Source of the DNA: Cyanobacteria bacterium FACHB-471
GTDB taxonomy: Bacteria; Cyanobacteriota; Cyanobacteriia; Elainellales; Elainellaceae
Assembly: GCA_014695345.1 (NCBI GenBank)
Contig: JACJOC010000086.1
Coordinates: 186,001 to 250,000, forward strand
Reading direction: 5' to 3'
DNA length: 64,000 bases
Under the pieces are notes generated by a model, which searched no databases, was not told the DNA's origin, and saw only the letters and a list, made by a program, of their open reading frames with translations. Positions 24,670-34,204 of this stretch are shown in pieces (position 1 is the first letter of the stretch; each line of letters starts with the position of its first letter). The translations under genes and the position numbers were made by a program.

Positions 24670-25002
24670 GTTATCGGATTCGCATAGAGGTCGGACAAGT
24701 AAAGTCATCCAGTCTGTAGCCCTACACTACTTTCTTGCCCAACTTACGGGTGCACCTATACCGGTTAAAGTGCACCTTAACCCTTTGTTATCAATCTTCA
24801 GAAAACGAATTGAAGCGCTGCAGCAAGGGTTATGATGACTGAGCAAAGGCGAATTAAGAGCGATCGCCCAGCGATTTGTTGTTTGACATTATTTGTATCA
24901 AACTATTGCAAATCGTTGGATTTTTTGTCGAGCAATTTTTACTGTTTTAGCGGTAGCAGCAGCTTGTTATTTAGTTCAAAACGCTTTAAGTGAGAGGCAA
25001 CG

Positions 25003-25851
25003 ATGATAGAAAAAATTTTGCTGGCAGACTCAGGCATAGGACAATCTGAAGAAATGCTCAAAGCTCTGATGGAGATTCCATCTATTCAAGGAGCATCTGT
25101 GACGATCTTGCATGTCGTGCCGCCTCAAGCCAGTGCTGATGCAATGACCCAAAATTGGGAAAGTGGCGGAAAAACCTTAGCAAAAGCAGTTCAAACGCTT
25201 CAGCTTGACCCAAACCGCACAACTGCTATGTTGCGAGAAGGCGACCCGAAAGATGTGGTTTGCCGAGTCGCCGAAGAAATAGATGCCGACCTGATCATCA
25301 TGGGATCACGGGGGCTAAAGCGGTTGCAATCAATTTTAGAGAATTCCGTAAGCCAGTACGTGTTTCAACTGGCTTCCCGTCCCATGCTGCTGGTCAGAGA
25401 TGACATTTACGTTAGAAAAATTAACCGCGTCATGGTGGCGATGGACAACTCTGCTTCGGCTCAAGCGTCCTTAAAATTGGCGTTGTCGTTCCTGCGAGAT
25501 ATTAAAGGAGGGCAGCTGATTCTGGCTCACACAAATCCTGATCTGAAGGTCAAGCGGGATGAAATGGAAATTGATCCAAATCAAGATCCAGTGTTGATTC
25601 CAGCAATCGCTGAAGCCAAAAAGCTGGGGATCAACTACCGCTGTGTGGCTCCAGTCGGCAAACCGGGAGCGCGGATTTGTGAAACCGCCGATGAGCTTAA
25701 CGTTGATTTATTAGTATTGGGTTCGCCTGAGCGACGTCCCTCGGTGGCAAAAGCGTTACCTGATTTGGATCGTCTTTTGGGACAATCCCTTTCAGACTAT
25801 GTGCGGGTTTATGCAAACTGTCCCGTCCTGCTAGTTCGAACCGTTTCCTAA
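25003..25851 (+). CDS. Tandem-domain universal stress protein
   Basis: A 282-residue protein made of two UspA domains (about 1-135 and 138-282). The first ends in the nucleotide-binding signature MGSRGLKRLQSILENSVSQYV. The second has VMVAMDNSASAQASLKLAL and a diverged LGSPERRPS...LGQSLSDYV loop, so it may bind nucleotide poorly. Such tandem proteins are cytosolic and act in stress tolerance; no specific partner is known. A GAGAGG lies before the ATG. The gene is monocistronic and is followed by a MITE-like repeat. Confidence 0.88.
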   Translation: MIEKILLADSGIGQSEEMLKALMEIPSIQGASVTILHVVPPQASADAMTQNWESGGKTLAKAVQTLQLDPNRTTAMLREGDPKDVVCRVAEEIDADLIIMGSRGLKRLQSILENSVSQYVFQLASRPMLLVRDDIYVRKINRVMVAMDNSASAQASLKLALSFLRDIKGGQLILAHTNPDLKVKRDEMEIDPNQDPVLIPAIAEAKKLGINYRCVAPVGKPGARICETADELNVDLLVLGSPERRPSVAKALPDLDRLLGQSLSDYVRVYANCPVLLVRTVS

Positions 25852-25881
25852 ACAAAGTAGCCCGAACAGTGTAGATTGATG

Positions 25882-25976
25882 GGCGTTGCTATAAGGCGTG
25901 AATTTTGTCAGGGCGTTTCGCGGAACGCCCTGACGAGTTTGGATAAACGTCTGAGTAGTATTCTTCCAGCAACGCC
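25882..25976. mobile_element. MITE-like repeat, family C
   Basis: A 95-bp element bounded by exact inverted ends GGCGTTGCT (25882-25890) and AGCAACGCC (25968-25976). Inside it is a perfect 11-bp hairpin (25907-25917 with 25924-25934). Elements of this form, with GGCGTTGC ends and a central GGGCGTT..AACGCCC palindrome, are common dispersed repeats in cyanobacteria. Only one copy is seen in this window. Confidence 0.6.
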
Positions 25977-26000
25977 TGTTGTCCTAAACCCTTGCCCTAG

Positions 26001-26948
26001 ATGAAAGCGCCTGCTCCCCGCAACCGCACCCTTCAATTAAGTGAGACAGAGCGATCGCACTACTGCCAAAAGTTAATTCATCTAAGTGAACCCGTTGAAC
26101 CAGCCGCTCTCCTGGATCGAACCGTCTGCCAGGATCTATTTGAAGTGCTGGATTATTTGCCAACAAAATTTGTCGATTTGTTATTTGTCGATCCGCCCTA
26201 CAACCTGAGCAAGCGCTTCAATCAACAAATTGTCAGGCGGCGATCGCTAGCTGATTATGAGGTTTGGGTTGATAGCTGGCTTTCACGCTTGGTTCGCACG
26301 CTTAAACCGACTGCCTCTGTTTATCTTTGCGGCGACTGGCAATCTTCTCCCGCCCTCTATGCCGTTGCTTCCCAATACTTTATCATCCGCAACCGTATCA
26401 CCTGGGAACGTGAGAAAGGACGTGGCGCAAAGGCAAATTGGAAAAACTGTGCCGAAGACATCTGGTTCTGCACCGTTTCTGAAAACTATTACTTTAATGC
26501 TGCTGCCGTCCAACTAAAGCGACAGGTACGCGCTCCCTATACAGACACTCAGGGTCGTCCCAAGGACTGGGAACGCAGCCCCAATGGTAACTTTCGCTTG
26601 ACCGCAGCATCTAACTTGTGGACAGATATCACAATACCGTTCTGGTCAATGCCCGAAAACACGAACCACCCTACCCAAAAGCCGGAAAAGCTGCTGGCAA
26701 AAATCATTCTGGCAAGCTCGCCTCCCGAAGCAGTTGTGCTTGATCCATTTCTTGGCTCTGGCACGACTTCAGTGGTGTCTAAAAAACTCGATCGCCGCTT
26801 TGTTGGGATTGAACTTGACCAATATTATGCTTGCTTAGCCGAGAAGCGACTAGAACTAGCAGAGAGCGATCGCCAAATTCAAGGATATGGCGATCGCGTC
26901 TTCTGGGAGCGCAACAGCTTCCCTTTACAAAAACATATAGGATCGTAA
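26001..26948 (+). CDS. Orphan DNA methyltransferase (beta-class amino-MTase)
   Basis: A 315-residue enzyme. The catalytic motif IV DPPY is at residues 64-67 and the AdoMet-binding motif I (DPFLGSGTT) is near 248. The order IV-then-I is that of beta-class N6-adenine or N4-cytosine methyltransferases; DPPY favours N6-adenine but does not exclude N4-cytosine. An aromatic/charged region (ITWEREKGRGAKANWKN) and HPTQKP precede motif I, as in many solitary enzymes. No restriction endonuclease gene lies nearby, so it is probably a housekeeping or epigenetic methyltransferase. The target sequence cannot be read from the protein alone. Confidence 0.88.
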   Translation: MKAPAPRNRTLQLSETERSHYCQKLIHLSEPVEPAALLDRTVCQDLFEVLDYLPTKFVDLLFVDPPYNLSKRFNQQIVRRRSLADYEVWVDSWLSRLVRTLKPTASVYLCGDWQSSPALYAVASQYFIIRNRITWEREKGRGAKANWKNCAEDIWFCTVSENYYFNAAAVQLKRQVRAPYTDTQGRPKDWERSPNGNFRLTAASNLWTDITIPFWSMPENTNHPTQKPEKLLAKIILASSPPEAVVLDPFLGSGTTSVVSKKLDRRFVGIELDQYYACLAEKRLELAESDRQIQGYGDRVFWERNSFPLQKHIGS

Positions 26949-27042
26949 TGCTTCTTAATCAAAGAAGCGCCAAGTGTAAAAACTCGACGCTCCTTTATTC
27001 AAAGCTAAATCCTAATAAATTGTCAGTCAATCGATAAATCGA

Positions 27043-27156
27043 TTAAGAACCTTTTCCTTCACGGCTAGCCGTTTGAATGTAAAGGATCAACAGAAAAACT
27101 GTTGGAACCAACACAAACAGAATAACGGCAACAAATCCTAAATCATTAACTTGCAT
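27043..27156 (-). CDS. psbM: Photosystem II protein M
   Basis: A 37-residue single-helix protein reading [20 protein letters not shown] and ending in a polar, basic tail. The N-terminal MQVN(N/D)LGF and the [16 protein letters not shown] helix are diagnostic of PsbM, a thylakoid membrane subunit at the photosystem II dimer interface. The ATG is at 27156 and the TAA at 27043-27045. It lies downstream of the ferredoxin gene on the same strand but is separated by a terminator hairpin, so it probably has its own promoter. Confidence 0.95.
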   Translation of the reverse strand: MQVNDLGFVAVILFVLVPTVFLLILYIQTASREGKGS

Positions 27157-27251
27157 TGAATCCAGCCCCTAAGCTCATTCAAAAAAGACAGACCTGACAC
27201 AAGAATACCACCCAGTGAGTTTTGCATTTCGTCTATTCACTAAGCAGTGTT

Positions 27252-27298
27252 ACAAAAACTAGGGGAGCAACCTCGTAGTCTACTCCCCTAGTTTTTGT
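27252..27298. terminator. Terminator after the ferredoxin gene
   Basis: ACAAAAACTAGGGGAG (27252-27267) pairs perfectly with 27283-27298. Read on the minus strand it gives a 16-bp stem with a T-run, 9 bp after the ferredoxin stop. Confidence 0.8.
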
Positions 27299-27306
27299 CT
27301 ATTTAC

Positions 27307-27603
27307 TTATGGCTTTGTCTTCACACTCACTGGTCCGTTGACCACTACCTGACAGGCAAGCCGATAGGTTTCTGGCTTTTTTTTGAGCTTGCGATTTTCC
27401 ACTTCGGTTCTAGGCGATAGGTTTTCCATCCCTTCTACAATTTCAACAACGCAGGTACCGCACTGCCCGTACCCACCACAATTCATCATCTTGCCCATGA
27501 AGGTGTAGAGGTCAATGCCATTTTCAAGGGCTTTGAACCTCAGGTTTGCACCGTCGGCAGCAATAACTTCCCGTTCTTCTTCGACAAACTTAATATTAGC
27601 CAT
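27307..27603 (-). CDS. 2Fe-2S ferredoxin
   Basis: A 98-residue protein with cysteines at 42, 48, 51 and 84 in [14 protein letters not shown] and LACQV, the spacing of an adrenodoxin/plant-like 2Fe-2S cluster. It differs from photosynthetic PetF in the cluster loop and in a Lys-rich stretch ([11 protein letters not shown]). It is divergent from psbB, a neighbourhood I recall in other cyanobacteria, which hints at a photosynthesis-linked electron carrier. The redox partner is unknown. About 274 bp separate its start from psbB. Confidence 0.9.
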   Translation of the reverse strand: MANIKFVEEEREVIAADGANLRFKALENGIDLYTFMGKMMNCGGYGQCGTCVVEIVEGMENLSPRTEVENRKLKKKPETYRLACQVVVNGPVSVKTKP

Positions 27604-27877
27604 ACCGCTTCTCTTCCTTGCGCTTCGTATTCATAGCGCTTGCATTAGCTCCCCACACTGGTTACACTTCTACATACACTTTCATTTTTACAAGCTTATT
27701 GTCAAACTGTCGAAATTGTTCTGCCTTGGGTCTGAAAGGGCAGACAGCAGTAAGTCTTGGTTGGTTGGCTGGTATCTAATTTCTGATAGTCTTATCTCTG
27801 ATAGGCTCATCAGTATTATTAGATGCCTTAATAAAATGCTGAAGGAAGCGTTGAAACATATAGGAGGAGCGTAGTCA
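27604..27877. promoter_or_regulatory. Divergent fdx-psbB promoter region
   Basis: This AT-rich region must carry promoters for both genes. Two copies of TCTGATAG (27782-27789 and 27797-27804), 15 bp apart, lie about 75 bp before psbB. An AGGAGGAG ribosome-binding site precedes the psbB start by about eight bases. I do not assign specific -35/-10 boxes. Confidence 0.45.
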
Positions 27878-29410
27878 ATGGGACTACCCTGGTACCGAGT
27901 ACATACAGTCGTCCTGAACGATCCAGGCCGATTGATCGCTGTGCATCTGATGCATACTGCCCTGGTAGCGGGCTGGGCTGGCTCGATGGCTTTATATGAG
28001 CTAGCTATTTTTGATCCCAGTGATCCCGTCTTGAATCCCATGTGGAGACAGGGCATGTTCGTTTTGCCATTTATGGCACGTCTAGGGGTTACCGAATCCT
28101 GGGGTGGCTGGAGCATCACTGGTGGTCCAGCAGTTGACACGGGTTTCTGGTCATTTGAAGGAGTTGCCGCAGCACATATCGTGCTTTCTGGTCTGTTGTT
28201 CCTGGCTGCCTGCTGGCACTGGGTCTACTGGGATCTGGAGCTGTTTAGAGACCCACGCACGGGTGAACCTGCACTTGACTTGCCCAAGATGTTTGGTATT
28301 CACCTATTTTTGTCTGGACTACTTTGCTTCGGGTTTGGTGCATTCCACCTGACTGGTCTATTTGGACCGGGTATGTGGGTGTCTGATCCCTACGGTTTAA
28401 CGGGCAGTGTGCAACCTGTCGCTCCATCTTGGGGACCAGAGGGCTTCGATCCGTTTAATCCAGGTGGCATTGTAGCTCACCATATTGCGGCTGGTGTAGT
28501 CGGCATTATTGCAGGCTTATTCCACTTGACGGTGCGTCCACCTGAGCGACTTTACAGAGCATTGCGCATGGGGAACATTGAAACCGTTCTCTCTAGCAGT
28601 ATTGCTGCTGTTTTCTTTGCTGCGTTTGTGGTCGCTGGTACCATGTGGTACGGCAGCGCTGCAACCCCAGTTGAGCTGTTTGGTCCAACCCGCTATCAGT
28701 GGGACAGCGGTTACTATCAGCAAGAAATTGATCGACGTGTACAAGCCAGTGTGGCAAATGGTGAAAGTGTCTCAGAAGCCTGGGAAGGAATTCCTGAGAA
28801 GCTGGCGTTTTATGACTATGTCGGAAACAACCCTGCCAAGGGTGGCTTGTTCCGTACTGGACCCATGGACAAAGGTGACGGAATTGCTCAAGGTTGGTTA
28901 GGACATCCTGAATTCCGGGATGGAGAGGGCCGTCTATTGACAGTGCGTCGTCTTCCTAACTTCTTTGAAACATTCCCAGTGATTTTGACTGACAAAGATG
29001 GCGTTGTCCGGGCGGATATTCCGTTCCGTCGGGCTGAATCAAAGTATAGTTTTGAGCAAACCGGTGTCACGGTTAGCTTCTATGGTGGTGAATTGGATGG
29101 TCAAACCTTCAAAGATCCGGCAACTGTGAAGCGCTATGCCCGTAAAGCTCAGCTCGGTGAGCCGTTTGAGTTTGACCGTGAAACGCTGAACTCTGACGGT
29201 GTATTCCGTACTAGCCCTCGTGGTTGGTTTACCTACGGTCACGCGGTCTTTGCACTGCTCTTCTTCTTTGGACATATCTGGCACGGTTCTCGGACACTGT
29301 TCCGCGACGTGTTTGCTGGGGTTGATCCTGATCTGTCTGAGGAGCAAGTCGAGTGGGGCTTCTTCCAGAAAGTGGGTGACAAGTCAACCCGTCGGAAAGA
29401 GCCTGTCTAA
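27878..29410 (+). CDS. psbB: Photosystem II CP47 chlorophyll protein
   Basis: A 510-residue core antenna protein of photosystem II in the thylakoid membrane. It starts [20 protein letters not shown] and has six membrane helices carrying paired chlorophyll-ligand histidines (for example [39 protein letters not shown]). The large lumenal loop between helices 5 and 6 (about 255-450) is intact. The length equals that of other cyanobacterial CP47 proteins. A hairpin follows at 29425-29467, and psbT starts 183 bp after the stop, so the two genes may be partly co-transcribed. Confidence 0.98.
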   Translation: MGLPWYRVHTVVLNDPGRLIAVHLMHTALVAGWAGSMALYELAIFDPSDPVLNPMWRQGMFVLPFMARLGVTESWGGWSITGGPAVDTGFWSFEGVAAAHIVLSGLLFLAACWHWVYWDLELFRDPRTGEPALDLPKMFGIHLFLSGLLCFGFGAFHLTGLFGPGMWVSDPYGLTGSVQPVAPSWGPEGFDPFNPGGIVAHHIAAGVVGIIAGLFHLTVRPPERLYRALRMGNIETVLSSSIAAVFFAAFVVAGTMWYGSAATPVELFGPTRYQWDSGYYQQEIDRRVQASVANGESVSEAWEGIPEKLAFYDYVGNNPAKGGLFRTGPMDKGDGIAQGWLGHPEFRDGEGRLLTVRRLPNFFETFPVILTDKDGVVRADIPFRRAESKYSFEQTGVTVSFYGGELDGQTFKDPATVKRYARKAQLGEPFEFDRETLNSDGVFRTSPRGWFTYGHAVFALLFFFGHIWHGSRTLFRDVFAGVDPDLSEEQVEWGFFQKVGDKSTRRKEPV

Positions 29411-29424
29411 AATCAAATCTTTTC

Positions 29425-29467
29425 TAGAATGGCGGGACAGCAGCAAAGCTAATGTCTCGCCATTCTA
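29425..29467 (+). terminator. Hairpin between psbB and psbT
   Basis: TAGAATGGCG (29425-29434) pairs with CGCCATTCTA (29458-29467), and the stem extends inward through GACA/TGTC after a mismatch. It may terminate part of the psbB transcripts or protect their 3' ends. Confidence 0.6.
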
Positions 29468-29592
29468 AAGATTCAAGAGAATGATTTGAGATGAGAGAGA
29501 ATAGTTTTGTGTCGTTTGGGCTACAGCTTTTAACTTATTCTCTCTTTTGTCTGTAAACTATTAGGTGCTGGGCGAATAGGAACGCGAAAATT

Positions 29593-29691
29593 ATGGAAAG
29601 TGTTGCTTACATCCTGGTTTTGGCTGGTGCGATTGGTGTTTTGTTTTTTGCGATCGCTTTCCGTGAGCCACCCCGGATTAACAAGGATTAG
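29593..29691 (+). CDS. psbT: Photosystem II protein T
   Basis: A 32-residue single-helix protein beginning MESVAYILVLAGAIGVLFFA and ending REPPRINKD. The MESVAYI start, hydrophobic helix and IAFREPPR end are diagnostic of PsbT, a small thylakoid subunit near the photosystem II dimer interface. It follows psbB, the standard order in cyanobacteria and plastids, and is closed by the terminator at 29771-29809. Confidence 0.96.
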   Translation: MESVAYILVLAGAIGVLFFAIAFREPPRINKD

Positions 29692-29770
29692 AGCATAGCG
29701 TGATAAATGTTCACATTCCAAGATCACAACTTAATTTAGCTTGGAAAGTGTATTCTCAAGTTGTGTTAGT

Positions 29771-29809
29771 AACCTGAGCCATCCTATAAAGGTTTGGCTC
29801 AGGTTTTGT
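29771..29809 (+). terminator. Intrinsic terminator after psbT
   Basis: AACCTGAGCCA (29771-29781) pairs perfectly with TGGCTCAGGTT (29795-29805), followed by a T-rich tract. Confidence 0.8.
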
Positions 29810-29842
29810 TCTTAAATAGACGTATCCCTTTTGGGTTTTTCC

Positions 29843-30391
29843 ATGCGGTGTCCATTCTGTCAATTTACAGATAATCGAGTTTTGGAATCTCGCTCCGCCG
29901 AGTCGGGGCAAAGCGTTCGACGACGGCGAGAGTGCTTGCAGTGCAACCGCCGATTTACGACCTACGAACGCATTGAATATGTTCCCATTACCGTGATTAA
30001 GCGAGGGGGCGATCGCGAATCTTTTGATCGTTCTAAGTTATTACGAGGGATCGTTCGCGCCTGCGAAAAAACTGGAATTGAGCAGGTTGCACTCGACAAT
30101 ATTGTGGATGAAATTGAGGCAGAGCTTCAGCAGCGGGCCTTGCGCGAAGTGCCTAGCAATGAAATTGGTGAACTCGTACTGCACCACCTACAAAGCTTAA
30201 ATGAAGTTGCCTATGTGCGCTTTGCATCGGTGTACCGTCAGTTTCGCGGTATCCGAGATTTTGCAGACACGCTAACTCACCTGCAAGCATCTAGCGATAC
30301 CAGCACAGACAATCATCAAAGCTCAAAAATAGACTCCAACTTAAATCTTGAAGAAAGAGTAGAACCTCAGTCTTTTGTGACTCATTCATAG
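29843..30391 (+). CDS. nrdR: Transcriptional repressor NrdR
   Basis: A 182-residue regulator of ribonucleotide reductase genes. The N-terminal zinc ribbon has CPFC and CLQC pairs with the RRRREC linker, followed by the ATP-cone ([30 protein letters not shown]). It senses ATP/dATP and binds NrdR boxes. I use the ATG at 29843, which gives the invariant MRCPFC start; an upstream in-frame TTG is less likely. The C-terminal tail after about 155 is longer and more polar than in most NrdR proteins. The psbB-psbT-nrdR-S1 order is one I recall from other cyanobacteria. Confidence 0.95.
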   Translation: MRCPFCQFTDNRVLESRSAESGQSVRRRRECLQCNRRFTTYERIEYVPITVIKRGGDRESFDRSKLLRGIVRACEKTGIEQVALDNIVDEIEAELQQRALREVPSNEIGELVLHHLQSLNEVAYVRFASVYRQFRGIRDFADTLTHLQASSDTSTDNHQSSKIDSNLNLEERVEPQSFVTHS

Positions 30392-30913
30392 GTTCTAGCA
30401 GTGTACGTACAAATTCTCCTAGATTTTCCAAACGCTCTATTCTGGAAGATTTGAGAACTTTGAAAGTTCTTGCAATCGTGAGCTTAGAGTTGGAAATCCC
30501 CCATCCTTGAGGCGTAGGGGTCGAAGCGCAGCGTTTTGATGCAGGTGAAACTTGTATTTATCAGCACTTATATATTTGTTGAGAATCGTTCTTCTAGTCG
30601 TTTGAGCACCTAAAGCAGACGAGTTAGAATCACCCTTCCCTATTTCATCCGTAGGATTGCTCGTTCAGAAAAGCGAATTTTTTATCTCCGATTGATTGCT
30701 GGTTACTGAATCTCTCTAAATCCATTCAAAAGAGTATATCGAAGGGATTTAATTGGGTTATGATAGTTCGTCTAGGGTCAAATGCTGCTGAGATGCAAAT
30801 CTCATACAATAAGAGCTATTAGGATGCTTGCTACAGATGCACATTTAGAGCAGTGCGTATGCATCAATAAGAGACCACTACCATTACGGAGAAACCACTA
30901 GGAAACAATTAGC
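30392..30913. other. 520-bp leader/intergenic region before ribosomal protein S1
   Basis: I see no ORF or RNA gene. Short palindromes occur (for example AGAACTTTGAAAGTTCT near 30452). It probably holds the S1 promoter and a long 5' leader, but no defined element can be named. Confidence 0.45.
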
Positions 30914-31909
30914 ATGGTCAATCAGGAAAAAATAGATATTGGCTTTACTCACGAAGACTTTGCCGCCCTTCTCGACAAATATGACTACCATTTCAGCCCT
31001 GGAGACATCGTCGCCGGGACAGTTTTTAGTCTTGAGCCGAGAGGCGCTCTGATTGACATTGGTGCTAAGACCGCTGCTTACATTCCAATCCAAGAGATGT
31101 CAATCAACCGGATTGATAGCCCCGATGAGGTGCTGCAATCCAACGAAACTCGCGAGTTTTTCATCCTGACCGATGAAAATGAAGATGGACAGCTTACCCT
31201 CTCTATTCGTCGCATTGAGTACATGCGAGCTTGGGAAAGGGTTCGTCAACTTCAGACAGAAGATGCGACCGTTCGTTCTAACGTGTTTGCAACGAACCGA
31301 GGCGGTGCGCTCGTGCGAATTGAAGGACTGAGAGGATTTATCCCCGGTTCTCACATCAGCACTCGCAAACCCAAAGAAGATTTGGTGGGCGAAGAGCTTC
31401 CGCTGAAGTTTTTGGAAGTTGATGAAGATCGCAACCGTCTGGTGCTGAGCCATCGCCGTGCTTTGGTTGAGCGCAAGATGAACCGCTTGGAAGTGGGCGA
31501 AGTGGTTATTGGTACCGTGCGTGGACTCAAGCCTTACGGTGCATTCATCGATATTGGCGGCGTAAGTGGTCTACTCCACATTTCCGAGATTTCTCACGAT
31601 CACATTGATACGCCTCACAGCGTCTTCAACGTTAACGACGAAGTCAAGGTGATGATTATTGACCTGGACGCAGAGCGAGGTCGGATTTCGCTCTCAACCA
31701 AGCAATTGGAGCCAGAACCCGGTGATATGGTGAAAAACCCTGACCTGGTCTACGACAAAGCTGAGGAAATGGCTGCCAAGTATCGTGAGCGCATGATGCA
31801 GCTCTCTCAACCGCAGTCAGAAGAGCCAGAAGAAGAGCCAGAAGAGGAAGAAATCGTCTTAGATGAAGACGTGTCAGCTGAGGAAGAACCAATTTTAGTG
31901 ACTGAGTAG
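30914..31909 (+). CDS. rpsA: 30S ribosomal protein S1 (short cyanobacterial form)
   Basis: A 331-residue protein with three S1 RNA-binding domains at about 31-99, 117-182 and 198-266, seen from GDIVAGTVFSLEPRGALIDIG, NVFATNRGGALVRIEGLRGF and GEVVIGTVRGLKPYGAFIDIG. A highly acidic C-terminal tail follows. Cyanobacterial and plastid S1 proteins have three domains rather than the six of E. coli. It helps ribosomes bind mRNA. A terminator follows at 31946-31986. Confidence 0.95.
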   Translation: MVNQEKIDIGFTHEDFAALLDKYDYHFSPGDIVAGTVFSLEPRGALIDIGAKTAAYIPIQEMSINRIDSPDEVLQSNETREFFILTDENEDGQLTLSIRRIEYMRAWERVRQLQTEDATVRSNVFATNRGGALVRIEGLRGFIPGSHISTRKPKEDLVGEELPLKFLEVDEDRNRLVLSHRRALVERKMNRLEVGEVVIGTVRGLKPYGAFIDIGGVSGLLHISEISHDHIDTPHSVFNVNDEVKVMIIDLDAERGRISLSTKQLEPEPGDMVKNPDLVYDKAEEMAAKYRERMMQLSQPQSEEPEEEPEEEEIVLDEDVSAEEEPILVTE

Positions 31910-31945
31910 CTGCTAAAGCTGCCAAACTAGTGGGCTTCAAGGCAT

Positions 31946-31986
31946 AATTTGGGGTGGTGCAGAGAATCTGTGCTGCCCCAAATTTT
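31946..31986 (+). terminator. Intrinsic terminator after ribosomal protein S1
   Basis: AATTTGGGG (31946-31954) pairs with CCCCAAATT (31976-31984), with an internal imperfect stem, then a run of T. Confidence 0.8.
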
Positions 31987-32000
31987 TTGTCGGAGGTTGC

Positions 32001-32756
32001 TTGGTCACGATTCGCTGTAAAGACGCTACGTTCACTAATATTCAGGCGGTCATCTTTGACAAAGATGGAACGCTGGCTAACTCCGAGCTTTTCTTGCGGA
32101 ACTTGGCACATCGGCGATCGCGCCTCATTGACGCTCAGATTCCTGGTGTGCAAGAGCCATTACTGATGGCGTTTGGGGTGGAAGGCGATCGCATCAATCC
32201 TGCTGGAATGATGGCTGTTGGCAGTCGCCGAGACAGTGAAATTGTCGCTGCTGCTTACATTGCTGAAACTGGACGCGATTGGATTGAAGCACTGAACATG
32301 GCTCACTCAGCCTTTATTGAAGCCGATCGCTCAATGCCACGAAAAGCTGATCACACGCCATTCTTTGAAGCTGGACGGGAGCTACTTCAAACGTTGACGG
32401 CAGCAGGGCTAAAGTTAGGCATTCTCTCGGCAGATACCACCCCTGGGGTTAAAGATTTTAGCGATCGATATCAGCTAAAACCCTACTTTCAGCTTCAAAT
32501 GGGGTCAGACGAAGGATATAGCAAACCAGATCCTGCCCTCTTACAGGAAGCCTGTCGTCGTTTAGCGGTTAAGCCGGAAGCAACGTTAGTGGTGGGAGAT
32601 TCCCAGGCTGATATTCAGATGGCTCGTGCAACAAATGTTGCGGGCTGCATTGGAGTTACCTGGGGTTGGACAAGCCCTTTTGCCTTAGAGGCTGATGTCT
32701 TAGCTGGACTGTTTAGCGATATCCAGATTGCGATCGCACAAACTCCAGTTCAGTGA
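32001..32756 (+). CDS. HAD-superfamily hydrolase (phosphoglycolate-phosphatase-like)
   Basis: A 251-residue soluble phosphatase. Motif I is FDKDGTL (nucleophile Asp near residue 20), motif II LGILSAD, motif III Lys in GYSKPDP and motif IV VVGDSQADIQMA. An alpha-helical cap lies between motifs I and II. The start is a TTG at 32001 with GGAGG at ideal spacing, directly after the S1 terminator. The substrate is unknown. It is co-oriented with metK, 109 bp away, but probably separately expressed. Confidence 0.85.
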   Translation: MVTIRCKDATFTNIQAVIFDKDGTLANSELFLRNLAHRRSRLIDAQIPGVQEPLLMAFGVEGDRINPAGMMAVGSRRDSEIVAAAYIAETGRDWIEALNMAHSAFIEADRSMPRKADHTPFFEAGRELLQTLTAAGLKLGILSADTTPGVKDFSDRYQLKPYFQLQMGSDEGYSKPDPALLQEACRRLAVKPEATLVVGDSQADIQMARATNVAGCIGVTWGWTSPFALEADVLAGLFSDIQIAIAQTPVQ

Positions 32757-32865
32757 TCAAGGAACAGGAAAACGCGCTATGCTATTTGTTCCGAATCCTA
32801 AGTATGGTAATCTCCATTCTTATCCCTACCTTTTTGTCCATCTAGCCTAAGAGAGGTCATTGCCC

Positions 32866-34128
32866 TTGTCTCGTCGCCACCTCTTTACTTCTGAATCGGT
32901 TACTGAAGGTCATCCCGACAAGATATGCGATCAAATTTCGGATACTATTCTGGATGCTCTTCTGTCCCAGGATGCTGCTAGCCGGGTTGCCGCTGAGGTT
33001 GTCGTCAACACAGGTCTAGTGCTAGTTACGGGTGAGATTTCATCCAAAGCTCAGGTTAACTATGTTGACCTGGTGCGGCAGAAAATTGCCGAAATTGGTT
33101 ACACTGACGCGATTAATGGCTTCTCTGCCCATAGCTGCGCGGTCATGGTTGCCCTGGATGCCCAGTCTCCCGACATTGCCCAAGGTGTTGACCAGGCTCA
33201 GGAAACCCGAGAGCAGAAGAGCGAAGAAGAGCTAGACGCAGTAGGCGCAGGCGACCAGGGCTTGATGTTTGGCTTTGCCTGCAATGAGACCCCAGAGTTA
33301 ATGCCTTTACCAATCAGTTTGGCACACCGCATTTCGCGCAAACTGGCAGCGGTTCGCAAAACAGGACAACTGACTTACTTGCGCCCCGATGGCAAAACTC
33401 AGGTGACAGTTGCCTATGAAGGGGGGCGACCTGTTGGAATCGATACAATTTTGGTCTCAACCCAGCACACTGCAACCATCGACGACATTACAGATGAGGC
33501 AGCAGTACAGGCTCGGATTAGAAAAGATCTTTGGTCCCTCGTTGTGCAGCCTGTTTTTGCAGATATTGATATCAAGCCAGACGAAAGTACTCGCTTCTTG
33601 GTTAACCCAACAGGCAAGTTTGTAATCGGTGGACCTCAGGGCGATTCTGGACTAACCGGGCGAAAAATTATTGTCGACACCTATGGCGGTTATTCTCGTC
33701 ATGGAGGTGGCGCTTTCTCGGGGAAAGATCCCACGAAGGTCGATCGCAGCGCAGCGTATGCAGCTCGATATGCAGCAAAAAATATCGTGGCAGCAGGGCT
33801 AGCAGAAAAATGCGAAGTTCAGCTTAGCTATGCAATTGGTGTGGCTCGTCCGGTCAGCATCATGGTAGAAACCTTTGGTACTGGCACAATCGATGATGAA
33901 CGCCTGCTTGAGCTAGTCAAAGAACATTTTGAGCTACGCCCTGCGGGAATCATTCAGGAATTTAACCTGAACCGGCTACCGGGCGATCGCGACGGACGCT
34001 TCTATCAAGACGTTGCAGCCTATGGTCACTTCGGACGCACCGATCTAGACCTTCCCTGGGAGCAAACCGACAAAGCTGTTCTGCTCAAAGAAGCAGCATC
34101 TCACCTACTGTCAGGCGCAGCGGTATAA
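32866..34128 (+). CDS. metK: S-adenosylmethionine synthetase
   Basis: A 420-residue enzyme making AdoMet from methionine and ATP. It shows [30 protein letters not shown] (ATP-binding), [16 protein letters not shown] and the conserved C-terminal GHFGR. I prefer the TTG at 32866, which yields the family start (M)[10 protein letters not shown] and lies nine bases after GAGG. An in-frame TTG at 32860 is only three bases from it. No SAM riboswitch is visible upstream. A very strong bidirectional hairpin separates it from convergent cutA. Confidence 0.95.
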   Translation: MSRRHLFTSESVTEGHPDKICDQISDTILDALLSQDAASRVAAEVVVNTGLVLVTGEISSKAQVNYVDLVRQKIAEIGYTDAINGFSAHSCAVMVALDAQSPDIAQGVDQAQETREQKSEEELDAVGAGDQGLMFGFACNETPELMPLPISLAHRISRKLAAVRKTGQLTYLRPDGKTQVTVAYEGGRPVGIDTILVSTQHTATIDDITDEAAVQARIRKDLWSLVVQPVFADIDIKPDESTRFLVNPTGKFVIGGPQGDSGLTGRKIIVDTYGGYSRHGGGAFSGKDPTKVDRSAAYAARYAAKNIVAAGLAEKCEVQLSYAIGVARPVSIMVETFGTGTIDDERLLELVKEHFELRPAGIIQEFNLNRLPGDRDGRFYQDVAAYGHFGRTDLDLPWEQTDKAVLLKEAASHLLSGAAV

Positions 34129-34145
34129 AAGCTGAAGCCGATATT

Positions 34146-34198
34146 AAGCAATAAGCTTCTATTGTGCGAGTAAACTGCACAATAGAAGCTTATTGCTT
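34146..34198. terminator. Strong bidirectional terminator between metK and cutA
   Basis: A perfect 22-bp stem (34146-34167 with 34177-34198) with a nine-base loop and a T-run, between convergent genes whose stops are at 34128 and 34205. Confidence 0.85.
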
Positions 34199-34204
34199 TT
34201 AGGA

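Larger units (their letters stand above)
24401..25002. other. 600-bp intergenic region with repeat and tandem hairpins
   Basis: It contains a small hairpin just after the upstream stop (about 24422-24446), a MITE-like element (24482-24579), a strong terminator (24596-24634) and an abutting second hairpin (24635-24669). The remaining 330 bp hold the promoter of the universal stress gene; no further gene is supported. Confidence 0.6.

Noticed and set aside
24479-24835. 118-codon plus-strand ORF
   Set aside because: Its start lies in a MITE-like repeat and it runs through a terminator and a second hairpin. No protein family is recognisable.
32757-32865. SAM or other riboswitch before metK
   Set aside because: The gap is short and I could not find the conserved core of a known SAM, SAH or cobalamin riboswitch here or before metH (34559-34680).
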